A DNA stretch of 28,671 nt from CADEED01 sp035286365 (GCA_035286365.1 DATHJZ010000208.1:1-28671); one strand, 5' to 3'. Counted from the stretch's first letter, positions 7,345 to 14,845 are shown. Program-made: numbers and translations. The notes: a model not told the origin generated them from the letters alone.

Positions 7345-8772
7345 TTAGAGCTCCTGCACCAGCTTTTCGTTCACCCGCACCCTCTCGAGCTTCACTACCT
7401 TCGTGTACTTCACGATGGAACGCTGCGTCACGCCGTTGAACTCGCAATCCTTCAGCGTGATGTCATTCACCGGCGCCTGCGGCAATCCCTGCGAATCGAG
7501 CACGCGCACCGCGTTCTTCACTTTCAGTCGCTCTACCACCACATTGCGCAGCTGCGGGATGAACGGCCCGTTCGCGCCCTCTTCATAATTGAAGTCACAG
7601 GTGATCGCCGCACGGCCCACCCGGCCCACATTCAGATCGCGGTAATAGAAGTTCTCGAGCAAGCCACCGCGCAGCGCATTGTTCTTGAACCGGATCGCGT
7701 ACCAGAGATCCGGGCTGTCCATCTGGCAGTTCTCGGCGAACACCCAGCGCGCGCCGCCCGAGATCTGACTGCCCACGACCACGCCGCCGTGACCTTCCTT
7801 CATGCGGCAGTTGCGGATCAGGATGTTCTGCGACGGCGTCGCGAGACGGCGTCCGTCTGCGTTGCGGCCGGAGTTCACGGCGATGCAATCGTCGCCGGTG
7901 TCGAACGAGCAATCTTCGATGAGCATGTGATCCACGGATTCGGGATCGCAGCCATCGTTGTTAGGGCCGTGGCCATACACGCTGACGCCGCGCAGCGTGA
8001 TGTTGCGGCAGAGCACGGGATGGATATTCCAGAACGGCGAGTTGCGTAGCGTCACTCCTTCGATCAGCACGTTGTCGCAGTCATACGGCTGGATGAATGG
8101 CGGACGCAGCAGCGAGCCGTCACCGAACACTCGCTGTTCCACGGGCACATTGGCTTCGGCCATGTCGAACAACTTCTTGCGCGCCGGACGTTGATCGGGC
8201 ATGCCCGGCTTCCAGCCGTACTCGGTCGTACCACCCCACGGCCCCTTCCACGCCCACCAGTTTTTCTCGCTGCCCTGCGCGTCGAGCGTGCCCTTGCCCG
8301 TGATCGCGATGTTCTTCTGTTTCCGCGCGTAGATGAGCGGCGAATAGTTCATGAGCTCCATGCCCTCCCAACGCGTGAACACGATGGGATAGCTCTTGGG
8401 ATTGGTGTCGAACAACAGCGTGGCACCTTCGCTCACGTGCAGTTCAACACCGCTCTTGAGATGAATCGCGCCGGTGAAGAACGTTCCGGCGGGAACGAGC
8501 ACGCGTCCGCCACCCTCTTTCGCGCACGCTTCGATCGCCTTCGCGATCGAATCCGTGTTCAACGTGGCGCCGTCGGCTCGCGCGCCGAACCCCGTTATGT
8601 CGAATACGCGCGCCGGGAATGTCGGCGCACTCACCTTGCGCGCGATGTCGGCGGCGCGTGCCCACGCGTCATCGACGCTGATGCTGGCGCTGCTTTCGCG
8701 CCAAGCCGCGAGCGTCGCCGCGGTGGCGGCACTCGTGAGCACGAATTCCCGTCGTGTCGTCCGTGAATGCAT
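7345..8772 (-). CDS. Glycoside hydrolase family 28 (polygalacturonase-like), Tat-exported
   Basis: A 475-residue right-handed beta-helix enzyme that hydrolyses galacturonan (pectin backbone), probably in the periplasm. All GH28 catalytic landmarks are visible: NND at 271-273, the acid pair D294-D295 in TGDDCIAVNSG, H328 in EGHGGVVVG, and R361/K363 in IRFK. The N-terminus MHSRTTRREFVLTSAATAA is a twin-arginine signal (R7-R8). This start is chosen over a longer frame to 8862 because AGGGGGA lies five bases before the ATG at 8772 and the Tat signal begins there. The pectate-lyase-type lead VFDITGFGARADGATLNTDSI is standard for exo-acting bacterial members, but exo versus endo action and substrate are inferred. 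It belongs functionally with the GH43 and GH51 genes in this window. Confidence 0.92.
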   Translation of the reverse strand: MHSRTTRREFVLTSAATAATLAAWRESSASISVDDAWARAADIARKVSAPTFPARVFDITGFGARADGATLNTDSIAKAIEACAKEGGGRVLVPAGTFFTGAIHLKSGVELHVSEGATLLFDTNPKSYPIVFTRWEGMELMNYSPLIYARKQKNIAITGKGTLDAQGSEKNWWAWKGPWGGTTEYGWKPGMPDQRPARKKLFDMAEANVPVEQRVFGDGSLLRPPFIQPYDCDNVLIEGVTLRNSPFWNIHPVLCRNITLRGVSVYGHGPNNDGCDPESVDHMLIEDCSFDTGDDCIAVNSGRNADGRRLATPSQNILIRNCRMKEGHGGVVVGSQISGGARWVFAENCQMDSPDLWYAIRFKNNALRGGLLENFYYRDLNVGRVGRAAITCDFNYEEGANGPFIPQLRNVVVERLKVKNAVRVLDSQGLPQAPVNDITLKDCEFNGVTQRSIVKYTKVVKLERVRVNEKLVQEL

Positions 8773-9229
8773 TCGAATCCCCCTGCCAACGCGCAATAAC
8801 TCTTTGATATCTCCGCGATGAATCGCGGGCGCGGTCGAAGGGTATTCCTGTTCCGCGAGCACTTCAAAGAGCGCCGTGGTGCTATGGGGAACGCATCGCC
8901 ACCGCGATTTCGGTGCGCACCTCGTTGCGCCGAATGCGCTTGCATCGTCTCACTACGGCAAACACCTACAGAATGAATCGCCACTTTGCTTCGCGCGCAC
9001 TCGCACGTGTCGAGAATGTTTACAGCCGGCGAACTTTTGCGTCCGCTTCCGAGAAGATTTCATCTCTCGAGTTGCTAGATGCATCGTCGAGAAATTTTAC
9101 AGCTCGAAAATTCTCGCTTTCGAATCACGCACAGTCAGGACTAGAATCGGCCAAAGCGAGTGAATCGAGCGGCGCAACGAATGACGAACGCGCCATAGTA
9201 AAAACTTTAATGCTCAGGGAGACCTAACA
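8773..9229. other. Divergent intergenic region between GH28 and the PEP-CTERM gene
   Basis: This 457-base gap must hold the promoters of both flanking genes. The last 150 bases are clearly more AT-rich than the surroundings, with several scattered TCGAGAAATTT/TCGAAAATTC-like words. TAGAAT at 9142 is a possible -10 box for the PEP-CTERM gene but lacks a convincing -35. AGGGAGA at 9216-9222 is the ribosome binding site for the ATG at 9230. Open frames crossing the gap on the plus strand have arginine/serine-rich content without recognisable domains, and I do not call them genes. Confidence 0.5.
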
Positions 9230-9892
9230 ATGTTTCGGAAATTTCTATTGAGCGCAGCATTGATTGCCGCGGCCAGCGCGGCGACTGCGGGCCCTATCAA
9301 CTACAGCGAAGGATTTGAAGACATCACCTCGCTCGCTGGCGCTGGCTGGGTGTTCAGCGACAACAGCACCCCCGGCGGCGAGAACCCCGGCTGGTTCCAG
9401 GGCAACAGCGGCATCTTTGCTGCTGAGTCCGGCTCGGCCGATTCGTACATCGCGGCCAACTTCCTGGGCGCGCCCATTGGCGGCTCGATCAACAACTGGC
9501 TCATCACGCCGGTTTTCTCGGTGGTCGAAGGCAGCGTGGTCAGCTTCTCGACGCGCACTGCCGATTTGGACTTCGGCGACAACCTCGAGGTGCTGTTCAG
9601 CTATGGCAGCTCGAACCTCGCGGATTTCACGAGCCTCGGCACGATCCTGAGCAGTGACTATCCCATCGATTGGACGACCGTGGGTTTTTCCTCGAGTGGC
9701 TACGGCGACCTCCGCCTGGCGTTCCGCTACTTCGTGCCGGATACCACGTCTGTCGGTGACTACATCGGCATCGACTCGTTCAGCGTCAAAGGTGACGTGG
9801 CGAACGTGCCGGAACCGGGAACGATCGCGCTGTTCGGTGTGGCGTTATTCATGATGGTTGTCGCCACGCGGCGCCGTCGCGAACAGATCTGA
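9230..9892 (+). CDS. PEP-CTERM sorted exported protein (choice-of-anchor J-like)
   Basis: A 220-residue exported protein. Residues 1-21 are a signal peptide (MFRKFLLSAALIAAASAATAG). The C-terminus has the full PEP-CTERM sorting signal: VPEPGTIALFG, then a hydrophobic helix, then the basic tail ATRRRREQI. Such proteins are cleaved and anchored by an exosortase (EpsH/XrtA family), usually linked to exopolysaccharide export; no exosortase is in this window. The body begins INYSEGFEDITSLAGAGW and contains NNWLITPVFSVVEGSVVSF, the pattern of choice-of-anchor J/cleaved-adhesin beta-sandwich domains. The ATG has a strong AGGGAGA site. It heads a three-gene cassette of exported proteins. The ligand or role at the surface is unknown. 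Confidence 0.9.
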   Translation: MFRKFLLSAALIAAASAATAGPINYSEGFEDITSLAGAGWVFSDNSTPGGENPGWFQGNSGIFAAESGSADSYIAANFLGAPIGGSINNWLITPVFSVVEGSVVSFSTRTADLDFGDNLEVLFSYGSSNLADFTSLGTILSSDYPIDWTTVGFSSSGYGDLRLAFRYFVPDTTSVGDYIGIDSFSVKGDVANVPEPGTIALFGVALFMMVVATRRRREQI

Positions 9893-9903
9893 ATATTTTT
9901 GGA

Positions 9904-9926
9904 CGCGGCCGGATTTCCCGGCCGCG
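9904..9926 (+). other. GC-rich mRNA hairpin between the PEP-CTERM gene and the next gene
   Basis: A perfect nine-base-pair inverted repeat (CGCGGCCGG and CCGGCCGCG) with a five-base loop lies 11 bases after the PEP-CTERM stop. No T-tract follows it, so it is a poor intrinsic terminator. It is better explained as a stabilising or partly terminating structure that would raise the first gene's expression over the downstream genes. Confidence 0.6.
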
Positions 9927-9969
9927 ACCGCACCTCATTCGTTTTCAACGGATTCAAGGGAGAATCTCG

Positions 9970-10509
9970 ATGAGAAAAATTCACATAACGCGACTTGCGA
10001 CGGTTGCCGGTGCAGCCGGGGCCATCGCACTCGCTTCAATCGCATTTGCGTCCGGTGAAAAGGCTGCGCCGCAGCCAGTCACCGACGCCGTCAAAGTCGC
10101 CAACGTCGAGTTCGTGAACGCGACGCCGGCTCAGATCGCGCGGTTCAACGCCAGCTCGACGCCATCGAACGCAGGCATGCGCGCATACGTCGATCCGGAA
10201 ACCCGCCAACTGCGGCCTGCCACGCAAGCCGAACTGGAAGAAGCGGCCGCTTCGCAAGCGCGCGTCGCCGCCCCATCGGCTGCGAAGCGCAGCGCAGGTT
10301 TCGCCGCCGCCTCATCGGGGCCGGTGGCCGTGAAACTCGCGAACGGAGCCAAGAAGTTGGTGCTCGACGAGTCATATCTCTCGTACGCCGTCGCAACGAT
10401 CGGGCCCGATGGCAAGGTCAAAGCGGAATGCGTGGAGCAGCAGCCGAACGCAGCGGCGGCGCTGCGCGCCGCGGCCGCCAAGGCAGGAGTCGACAGCAAT
10501 GAAAAATAA
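9970..10509 (+). CDS. Small exported protein with DPET motif (possible post-PEP-CTERM-1 type)
   Basis: A 179-residue protein with a signal peptide in about residues 1-28 (IHITRLATVAGAAGAIALASIAFA). The middle has GMRAYVDPETRQLRPATQAELEEAA. The C-terminus has LDESYLSYAVATIGPDGKVKAECVEQ, followed by an alanine-rich tail. Proteins with an AxxDPxTGxLRxPTxEE block and a terminal VA-x-x-G-x-DG-x-x-x-x-C block are, as I recall, annotated as post-PEP-CTERM-1 domain proteins. Its position directly behind a PEP-CTERM gene agrees, but I cannot run the profile. The AAGGGAGA site before ATG 9970 is strong. The last eleven bases overlap the next gene, implying coupled translation. Function is unknown. Confidence 0.75.
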   Translation: MRKIHITRLATVAGAAGAIALASIAFASGEKAAPQPVTDAVKVANVEFVNATPAQIARFNASSTPSNAGMRAYVDPETRQLRPATQAELEEAAASQARVAAPSAAKRSAGFAAASSGPVAVKLANGAKKLVLDESYLSYAVATIGPDGKVKAECVEQQPNAAAALRAAAAKAGVDSNEK

Positions 10510-11950
10510 GAACCTCAGCAAACTGCGGCTGCTCGCTTCCACGGCGACCCTGGCAGTGGGACTCATGGCGGCTTCGTCCGCCAATGCGGCGGTGACGCTC
10601 CGCATCTTCAATATCAACGGTGCCGGCGTCGGCTTCAACGATGCGACTCCCGTCGCGCCTGTCGGTGGCAACCCCGGCACTACCCTGGGCCAACAGCGCA
10701 TCAACGCCTTCGTTTTCGCAGCTCAGAAATGGGGCGCCACACTTACCAGCAATGTCGAGGTCCGCATCATTGCGCAGTTCAGCGCGCTCACCTGCACCGC
10801 GACCGGTGCAGTGCTGGGATCGGCCGGTGCGACCACGATCTTCTCCGACTTCCCGAACGCACCGCTCGCCGATACATGGTACTCCGGCGCGCTCGCTGAC
10901 AAGTTGGCGGGCGAAGATCTCGATCCGTTCGATAACACGACGGGCACAGTCGATATCAGCGCCAACTTCAACGTGAATCTGGGGAACCCGGGCTGCCTGA
11001 CGGGCACTCCGTTCTATCTCGGCCTCGACAACAATCACGGTCTCGCCGTGGATTTCGTCACGGTACTCACGCATGAAATGGGCCACGGCCTGGGATTCCA
11101 GACGTTTACAAACGGCTCGAGCGGAGCGCAGATCCAGGGCATTCCTTCGGTCTGGGATCACTTCCTGTATGACAACACGAGCGGCCTGAACTGGACTCAG
11201 ATGAGCAACGCACAGCGCGTTGCGTCCGCCATCAACACGAACAACCTCGTGTGGACCGGCGCGAACGTCACCGCTGCGGCACCGCAGGTCCTGCTGGGGG
11301 TTCCACGACTGGTCGTGAGCGGTCCGGCTGCGGGCGCTAGCGCGGGCACCTACGACGTCGGATTGGCGTCGTTCGGACCGTTGCTGACCAACACCGCTGC
11401 TTCCGGGGACGTCATGCCCATCAGCAATGGCGGAGTAAACGGCGAAGGATGCCTCGCGTTCAGCGCTGCGGACAAGCTGGCCGTAACCGGCAACGTCGCA
11501 CTCATCAGTCGCGGTGTGTGCGGCTTCGCGGTCAAGGTGAAGAATGCTCAACTCGCAGGCGCTTTGGGCGTGATCATCGCGGACAACGTGGCGGGCGCCG
11601 CGCCGCCGGGCCTCGGTGGCGCGGACCCGACGATCACGATTCCGACTGTCAGCGTCACGCTGGCCGATGCCACCAAACTGCGTGCGGCGCTCGTCAAGCG
11701 CTCGCGTGCGAAGTCGGGCGTCATCGGTGCAATGGGCAGAAACCCGCTGGTGCTCGCGGGCACGGATGCCCTGGGTCGCGTGAGGATGTACGCGCCGAAT
11801 CCCTTCCAGGGAGGATCATCGGTGTCGCATTACGACATATCGGCCTCGCGCAACTTGCTGATGGAGCCGGCGATCAACGCCGACCTGACGCATGAAGTGA
11901 CGGTGCCTTTCGACCTCACCTTGCAGCTGTTCCAGGACATCGGCTGGTAG
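10499..11950 (+). CDS. Exported PA-domain protein with HExxH zinc-protease motif
   Basis: A 483-residue secreted protein. The start is ATG 10499, inside the end of the preceding gene, because AGGAG lies nine bases upstream and the signal peptide (to SSANA, residue about 28) begins there. H192-E193-x-x-H196 in THEMGHGLGF is a zinc-protease helix of the HExxHxxG type. A protease-associated (PA) domain follows at about residues 310-400, with CLAFSAADKL, ALISRGVCGFAVKVKNAQLAGA and VIIADNVAG. The C-terminus YAPNPFQGGSSVSHYD to LTLQLFQDIGW is, as I recall, typical of PA-domain proteins of this kind, in which the serine-histidine segment may complete the fold. Substrates are unknown. Its location suggests a part in surface-matrix processing with the PEP-CTERM protein, which is inference. 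Transcription ends at the terminator 29 bases later. Confidence 0.85.
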   Translation: MKNKNLSKLRLLASTATLAVGLMAASSANAAVTLRIFNINGAGVGFNDATPVAPVGGNPGTTLGQQRINAFVFAAQKWGATLTSNVEVRIIAQFSALTCTATGAVLGSAGATTIFSDFPNAPLADTWYSGALADKLAGEDLDPFDNTTGTVDISANFNVNLGNPGCLTGTPFYLGLDNNHGLAVDFVTVLTHEMGHGLGFQTFTNGSSGAQIQGIPSVWDHFLYDNTSGLNWTQMSNAQRVASAINTNNLVWTGANVTAAAPQVLLGVPRLVVSGPAAGASAGTYDVGLASFGPLLTNTAASGDVMPISNGGVNGEGCLAFSAADKLAVTGNVALISRGVCGFAVKVKNAQLAGALGVIIADNVAGAAPPGLGGADPTITIPTVSVTLADATKLRAALVKRSRAKSGVIGAMGRNPLVLAGTDALGRVRMYAPNPFQGGSSVSHYDISASRNLLMEPAINADLTHEVTVPFDLTLQLFQDIGW

Positions 11951-11978
11951 GTTCGTAGATCATCCGGTAATAACCGGA

Positions 11979-12008
11979 GGGCGCCGAATGAAAGTTCGGC
12001 GCCCTTTT
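11979..12008 (+). terminator. Rho-independent terminator of the PEP-CTERM cassette
   Basis: A perfect ten-base-pair stem (GGGCGCCGAA at 11979-11988 and TTCGGCGCCC at 11995-12004) with a six-base loop is followed by TTTT at 12005-12008. A smaller CCGGT/ACCGG hairpin sits just before it at 11964-11977. On the other strand, downstream of tRNA-Arg, the same hairpin lacks a T-tract. Confidence 0.9.
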
Positions 12009-12032
12009 GTTTGCGGGGCTAACAGGAAAGAT

Positions 12033-12108
12033 TGGCGCCCCCGGCCGGAGTTGAACCGACGACCTACCGCTTAGGAGGCGGTCGCTCTATCCACTGAGCT
12101 ACGGGGGC
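12033..12108 (-). tRNA. tRNA-Arg (anticodon CCT)
   Basis: A complete 76-base cloverleaf including an encoded CCA. The acceptor stem GCCCCCG/CGGGGGC is perfect, and the D-arm TAGCTCAGTGGATAGAGC and T-arm GGTTCAACTCC are standard. The anticodon loop CTCCTAA is closed by ACCGC/GCGGT, giving anticodon CCT, which reads AGG. It lies 132 bases downstream of tRNA-Ala in the same direction and may share its transcript. Confidence 0.96.
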
Positions 12109-12240
12109 GACGGCGGGGAGTTTAAACGGAGCCGCGAATCAACTCACGGATGGGTTCGAGGCGCACGCAGCGGATCGAAGAGTCGCAACCCTTCCCGCCT
12201 CGACCTCGATTGAACGTGGGGCGCGAACCCCTGACAAGGA

Positions 12241-12316
<76 letters not shown>

Positions 12317-12361
12317 ACACGTGAACCTGCCTGCGAACCCCACGGGTCCGGAAGGCGCGGG

Positions 12362-12389
12362 ATTCTAGCATCGGGGCTGGCCTCGGCAA
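12362..12389 (-). promoter_or_regulatory. Probable sigma-70 promoter of the tRNA-Ala/tRNA-Arg unit
   Basis: On the minus strand TTGCCG (12384-12389) and TAGAAT (12362-12367) are separated by 16 bases, about 46 bases before the tRNA-Ala 5' end. The -10 box is followed directly by CCCGCGCC, a GC-rich discriminator of the kind found at stable-RNA promoters under stringent control. Confidence 0.55.
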
Positions 12390-12414
12390 GGGAAACACTC
12401 TTAATATCCGGTAC

Positions 12415-12876
12415 ATGCTTGACAGCGGCGACAAGGCTCCGGAGTTCACCCTTCCCGACCAGGACGGTCACGACATTTCGCTCACCAGCATGCTCAAGGA
12501 CGGCCCGGCCATCCTGTTTTTCTACCCGGCGGACTTCACACCCGGTTGCACGCGCGAGGTCTGCTCGATCCGCGACATCCACCGGGAAATCAGCCGCGCC
12601 GGCCTGACAGTCGCCGGCATCAGCCCGCAGAGCCCGGAGAGCCACAAGCGCTTTCGCGACAAGCACAGCCTGCCCTTCACCCTGCTGTCGGATGAGACGA
12701 AGGAAGTCATCAAGATGTTCGGGGTGAACGGCCCGCTGGGCTTCTGGGTGCAGCGGGTGACGTATCTGGTGGATCAGAACCGCGTCATCCAGGGACGGGT
12801 GAAGGCGCATTTCTCGATCGCCGAACACGAAGAATTCATCCGCAAGTCCATCGAGATCCGCGCGACGCCGGTCTGA
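12415..12876 (+). CDS. Peroxiredoxin, Bcp/AhpC-TSA family
   Basis: A 153-residue cytoplasmic thiol peroxidase that reduces hydrogen peroxide and organic hydroperoxides. The N-terminal FTLPDQDGHDISL and the active-site segment FYPADFTPGCTREVCSIRD are diagnostic of the Bcp/PrxQ branch. The peroxidatic cysteine is in PGCTRE. The second cysteine, five residues later (REVCSI), is the usual resolving cysteine of the alpha-2 helix type. Length fits the family. The leader is short: TTAATAT lies about ten bases before the ATG and no strong ribosome binding site is visible. The gene is divergent from the tRNAs and converges with the histidine phosphatase across a long palindrome. Confidence 0.92.
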   Translation: MLDSGDKAPEFTLPDQDGHDISLTSMLKDGPAILFFYPADFTPGCTREVCSIRDIHREISRAGLTVAGISPQSPESHKRFRDKHSLPFTLLSDETKEVIKMFGVNGPLGFWVQRVTYLVDQNRVIQGRVKAHFSIAEHEEFIRKSIEIRATPV

Positions 12877-12877
12877 A

Positions 12878-12932
12878 GGGACAGATTTATTTAATGACGA
12901 GGAGCCGTATCGTCATTAAATAAATCTGTCCC
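12878..12932. repeat. Perfect 23-bp inverted repeat, REP-like palindrome and likely bidirectional terminator
   Basis: The left arm, 12878-12900, starts GGGACAGATTTATTTAATG. The right arm, 12910-12932, ends with the exact complement CATTAAATAAATCTGTCCC. The nine-base loop is GGAGCCGTA. The element begins one base after the stop of the peroxiredoxin gene and ends three bases before the stop of the histidine phosphatase gene, so it fills the convergent gap exactly. GGGGACAG-AAATAAATCTGTCCCC palindromes recur between genes in many proteobacterial genomes, and some accompany REP-associated tyrosine transposases. No transposase is present here. Confidence 0.85.
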
Positions 12933-12935
12933 CGA

Positions 12936-13523
12936 TCAATACTTCATCCGCAGTACCGACGCCTTGCCGATGGTCGGCACGGTGACGACATATAGCGTGT
13001 CGAATTCCTCTTCGCCGATGGGTGGCACTTTTCCAGCGTGCGCGAGCGCCGCGACGATCTCGGGGACCGTGTTGCTGTGACCGATCACGAGTGCCACGCC
13101 GCCGCGATTCTCCCGCAGGACACGGCGTGCGAGGTCGGACGAGTCGGTCTTGGATTCCACGACTTCGCCCGGAAGGTTCAGCCGCTGCTCGAGCGCTGCG
13201 GCGGTCTGCTGCGTGCGGCGCGTATTGGTGACGTAGATCTTCTGCACGCGGCCGAACATCTCGCTGTCGCCGAACATCTGCGCCAGCCGCGTCGCGCGCT
13301 TTTCACCTTCGGGTGACAGCGGCGCATCGGTGATGGCGCTGAGTTCTTTCTCGGCGTGACGCACGACCACGACCGTGGTGGTCGTGGCGGAGTTCCAGTA
13401 GCCGGCGGCCAGCGCGAGCGCCAGTACGGCGCCCATGGCTAACAACCACAAAGGGGCGAGAAACGTGCGTCGCCGGCGGGTGAGCGAGGGAGATTCGGGT
13501 GGGGATTCGGCGGCGACGTTCAT
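12936..13523 (-). CDS. Membrane-anchored histidine phosphatase family protein
   Basis: A 195-residue protein of the histidine phosphatase (phosphoglycerate mutase-like) superfamily. Residues about 20-42 form a single membrane helix (LAPLWLLAMGAVLALALAAGYW), placing the catalytic domain outside the inner membrane. The catalytic core VVVVRHAEKEL has RHAE in place of the more common RHGE, as in SixA-like members. It is followed by LSPEGEKRATRLAQMF, VTNTRRTQQTAAAL, and the second histidine in LVIGHSNTVPEIVAAL. The substrate is unknown; family members act on phosphohistidine, sugar phosphates or lipid-linked phosphates. It converges with the peroxiredoxin across the 12878-12932 palindrome. Upstream, at 13573-13601, lies a second GGGGACAG-type element. 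Confidence 0.88.
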   Translation of the reverse strand: MNVAAESPPESPSLTRRRRTFLAPLWLLAMGAVLALALAAGYWNSATTTTVVVVRHAEKELSAITDAPLSPEGEKRATRLAQMFGDSEMFGRVQKIYVTNTRRTQQTAAALEQRLNLPGEVVESKTDSSDLARRVLRENRGGVALVIGHSNTVPEIVAALAHAGKVPPIGEEEFDTLYVVTVPTIGKASVLRMKY

Positions 13524-13572
13524 GGCGTGGCGGATGATAAGCGCATTCTGTGCGGAAAATGGCGCTGGAAGA

Positions 13573-13601
13573 GGGGACAGTCCCGTTTGGGGGCAGTCCC
13601 C
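13573..13601. repeat. GGGGACAG/GTCCCC imperfect palindrome between genes
   Basis: GGGGAC at 13573-13578 and GTCCCC at 13596-13601 form an inverted repeat. Read on the minus strand the same block is two near-identical 16-base units in tandem, starting AACGGGGACTGCC and AAACGGGACTGTC. It lies between the GH43 stop and the histidine phosphatase start. It shares the GGGACAG terminal motif with the 12878 palindrome, which suggests a common repeat family. Confidence 0.6.
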
Positions 13602-13607
13602 GTTCGC

Positions 13608-14792
13608 TCAACTGGCAGGTGGCGGAGCCGCGGCAGGTGCCGCGTCGGCAGCGGGCGCTGCCGGCGGATCTTCCTGGAACGGATCGATGGTCTGGATCGT
13701 GCCGTCGTCGTTGTAGTGAAGCTCGACCGGCTGCTTGATGTTGCGCAGATGCGTGTCGCCGTTCGAGACCTGGCTGTCGTGATAGAAGATGTACCATTTG
13801 CCACCCACTTCGACGATCGAGTGGTGGTTAGTCCATCCCAGCACGGGCTCGAGAATCCGGCCCTTGTAGGTGAACGGTCCATACGGTGACTTGCCCATTC
13901 CATATGCGATGTAGTGCGTGTCGCCGGTCGAGTACGAGAAGTAGTAGTTCCCCTTGTACTTGTGCACCCACGACGCCTCGAAGAAGCGGCGGTCGTGATC
14001 CTTCGACAGCAACGGCTTGCCGTTCTCATCGAGGATCTTCACGTCACGCGGCTTCTCGGCGAACTCGAGCATGGATTTTTCCATACGCGCGATCTTCGGG
14101 AACAGCGCGGGCGCGTCATCCGCCGGCTGCGTGTCGTCGTCAGGCGTGTACGCGCCCGTCTTCCACTTCTGCAGCTGGCCGCCCCACAAACCGCCGAAGT
14201 ACATGTAGTACTTGCCGTCGGTGTCCTTGAACACGGCCGGATCCATGCTGAAGCTGTTCTTGATGGCTTCCGGCTGCGCCTTGAAGGGACCGGCGGGGTT
14301 GTCGCCCACGGCGACACCGATCTTGAACACGTCCTGCTTGTCCTTCACCGGGAAATACAGGAAGTACTTGCCACCCTTCTCGGCCGCATCCGGTGCCCAC
14401 ATCTGGCGCCCGGCCCACGGAACGTCAGCGAGGTCGAGCGCCACGTCGTGCACCTTCACGGCGCCACCGATGCCGTCGAGCTCGATCGGCCGGTAGTCGC
14501 GCATCGCGAAGTGGCTGCCGAGGTCGTCCTGCGGAACGCCCGCGTCGATGTCGTGCGAGCCGTAAATCCAGATCTTCCCCTCGAAGACATGGGCGGACGG
14601 ATCGGCCGTGAAGATCTCGGCCAGCAGCGGCTGGGTCAGAAATCTGGACGGGTCGATGGTCTTTGGCGGCTCGGGCTTCGCTGCTTCAGCAGCCGGCGGC
14701 GGCGGAGGTGGGGCCTCTTTCTTTGCGCATCCGGCAAGAAAGGCAGTTGACGCAGCAATACTGGTGATTGCCACGAATAAGGTTCGTTGCAT
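13608..14792 (-). CDS. Glycoside hydrolase family 43 lipoprotein (arabinanase/xylosidase-like)
   Basis: A 394-residue lipoprotein with a five-bladed propeller glycosidase domain. The start at ATG 14792 gives a proper lipoprotein signal, MQRTLFVAITSIAASTAF with lipobox LAGC (C22); the longer GTG frame to 14840 would bury it. A proline/alanine linker follows. The GH43 triad is visible: D64 in TADPSAHVF (base), D184 in SMDPAVFKD (pKa modulator) and E272 in RRFFEASWVHK (acid). N322-H323-H324 in TNHHSIVEVGG is the usual metal-site region. The C-terminus is a low-complexity proline/alanine tail. Substrates in the family include arabinan and arabinoxylan. With GH28 and GH51 nearby, arabinan is the best guess, not proven. 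A lipoprotein gene lies 53 bases upstream on the same strand. Confidence 0.92.
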   Translation of the reverse strand: MQRTLFVAITSIAASTAFLAGCAKKEAPPPPPPAAEAAKPEPPKTIDPSRFLTQPLLAEIFTADPSAHVFEGKIWIYGSHDIDAGVPQDDLGSHFAMRDYRPIELDGIGGAVKVHDVALDLADVPWAGRQMWAPDAAEKGGKYFLYFPVKDKQDVFKIGVAVGDNPAGPFKAQPEAIKNSFSMDPAVFKDTDGKYYMYFGGLWGGQLQKWKTGAYTPDDDTQPADDAPALFPKIARMEKSMLEFAEKPRDVKILDENGKPLLSKDHDRRFFEASWVHKYKGNYYFSYSTGDTHYIAYGMGKSPYGPFTYKGRILEPVLGWTNHHSIVEVGGKWYIFYHDSQVSNGDTHLRNIKQPVELHYNDDGTIQTIDPFQEDPPAAPAADAAPAAAPPPAS

Positions 14793-14845
14793 GGTTCGCG
14801 CTCTCGTGTAAGGAAGGGTCCGCGGGGCGGAAAATACCACTTCGA

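Noticed and set aside
6913..8049. 378-codon open frame on the plus strand
   Set aside because: It is antisense to the L,D-transpeptidase and GH28 genes, both of which have clear catalytic motifs.
8876..9227. Possible small genes of 95-104 codons before the PEP-CTERM gene
   Set aside because: Arginine/serine-rich content, no ribosome binding site, no domain, and location in the AT-rich promoter region.
10418..11551. 377-codon open frame on the minus strand
   Set aside because: It is antisense to the PA-domain protease gene, which has a signal peptide and HExxH motif.
11979..12008. Bidirectional terminator serving tRNA-Arg as well
   Set aside because: The hairpin would form on both strands, but on the minus strand it is followed by TCCGG, not a T-tract, so only the plus-strand function is supported.
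13886..14750. Plus-strand frames opposite GH43
   Set aside because: GH43 has all three catalytic acids and a lipobox; the opposite frames have none.
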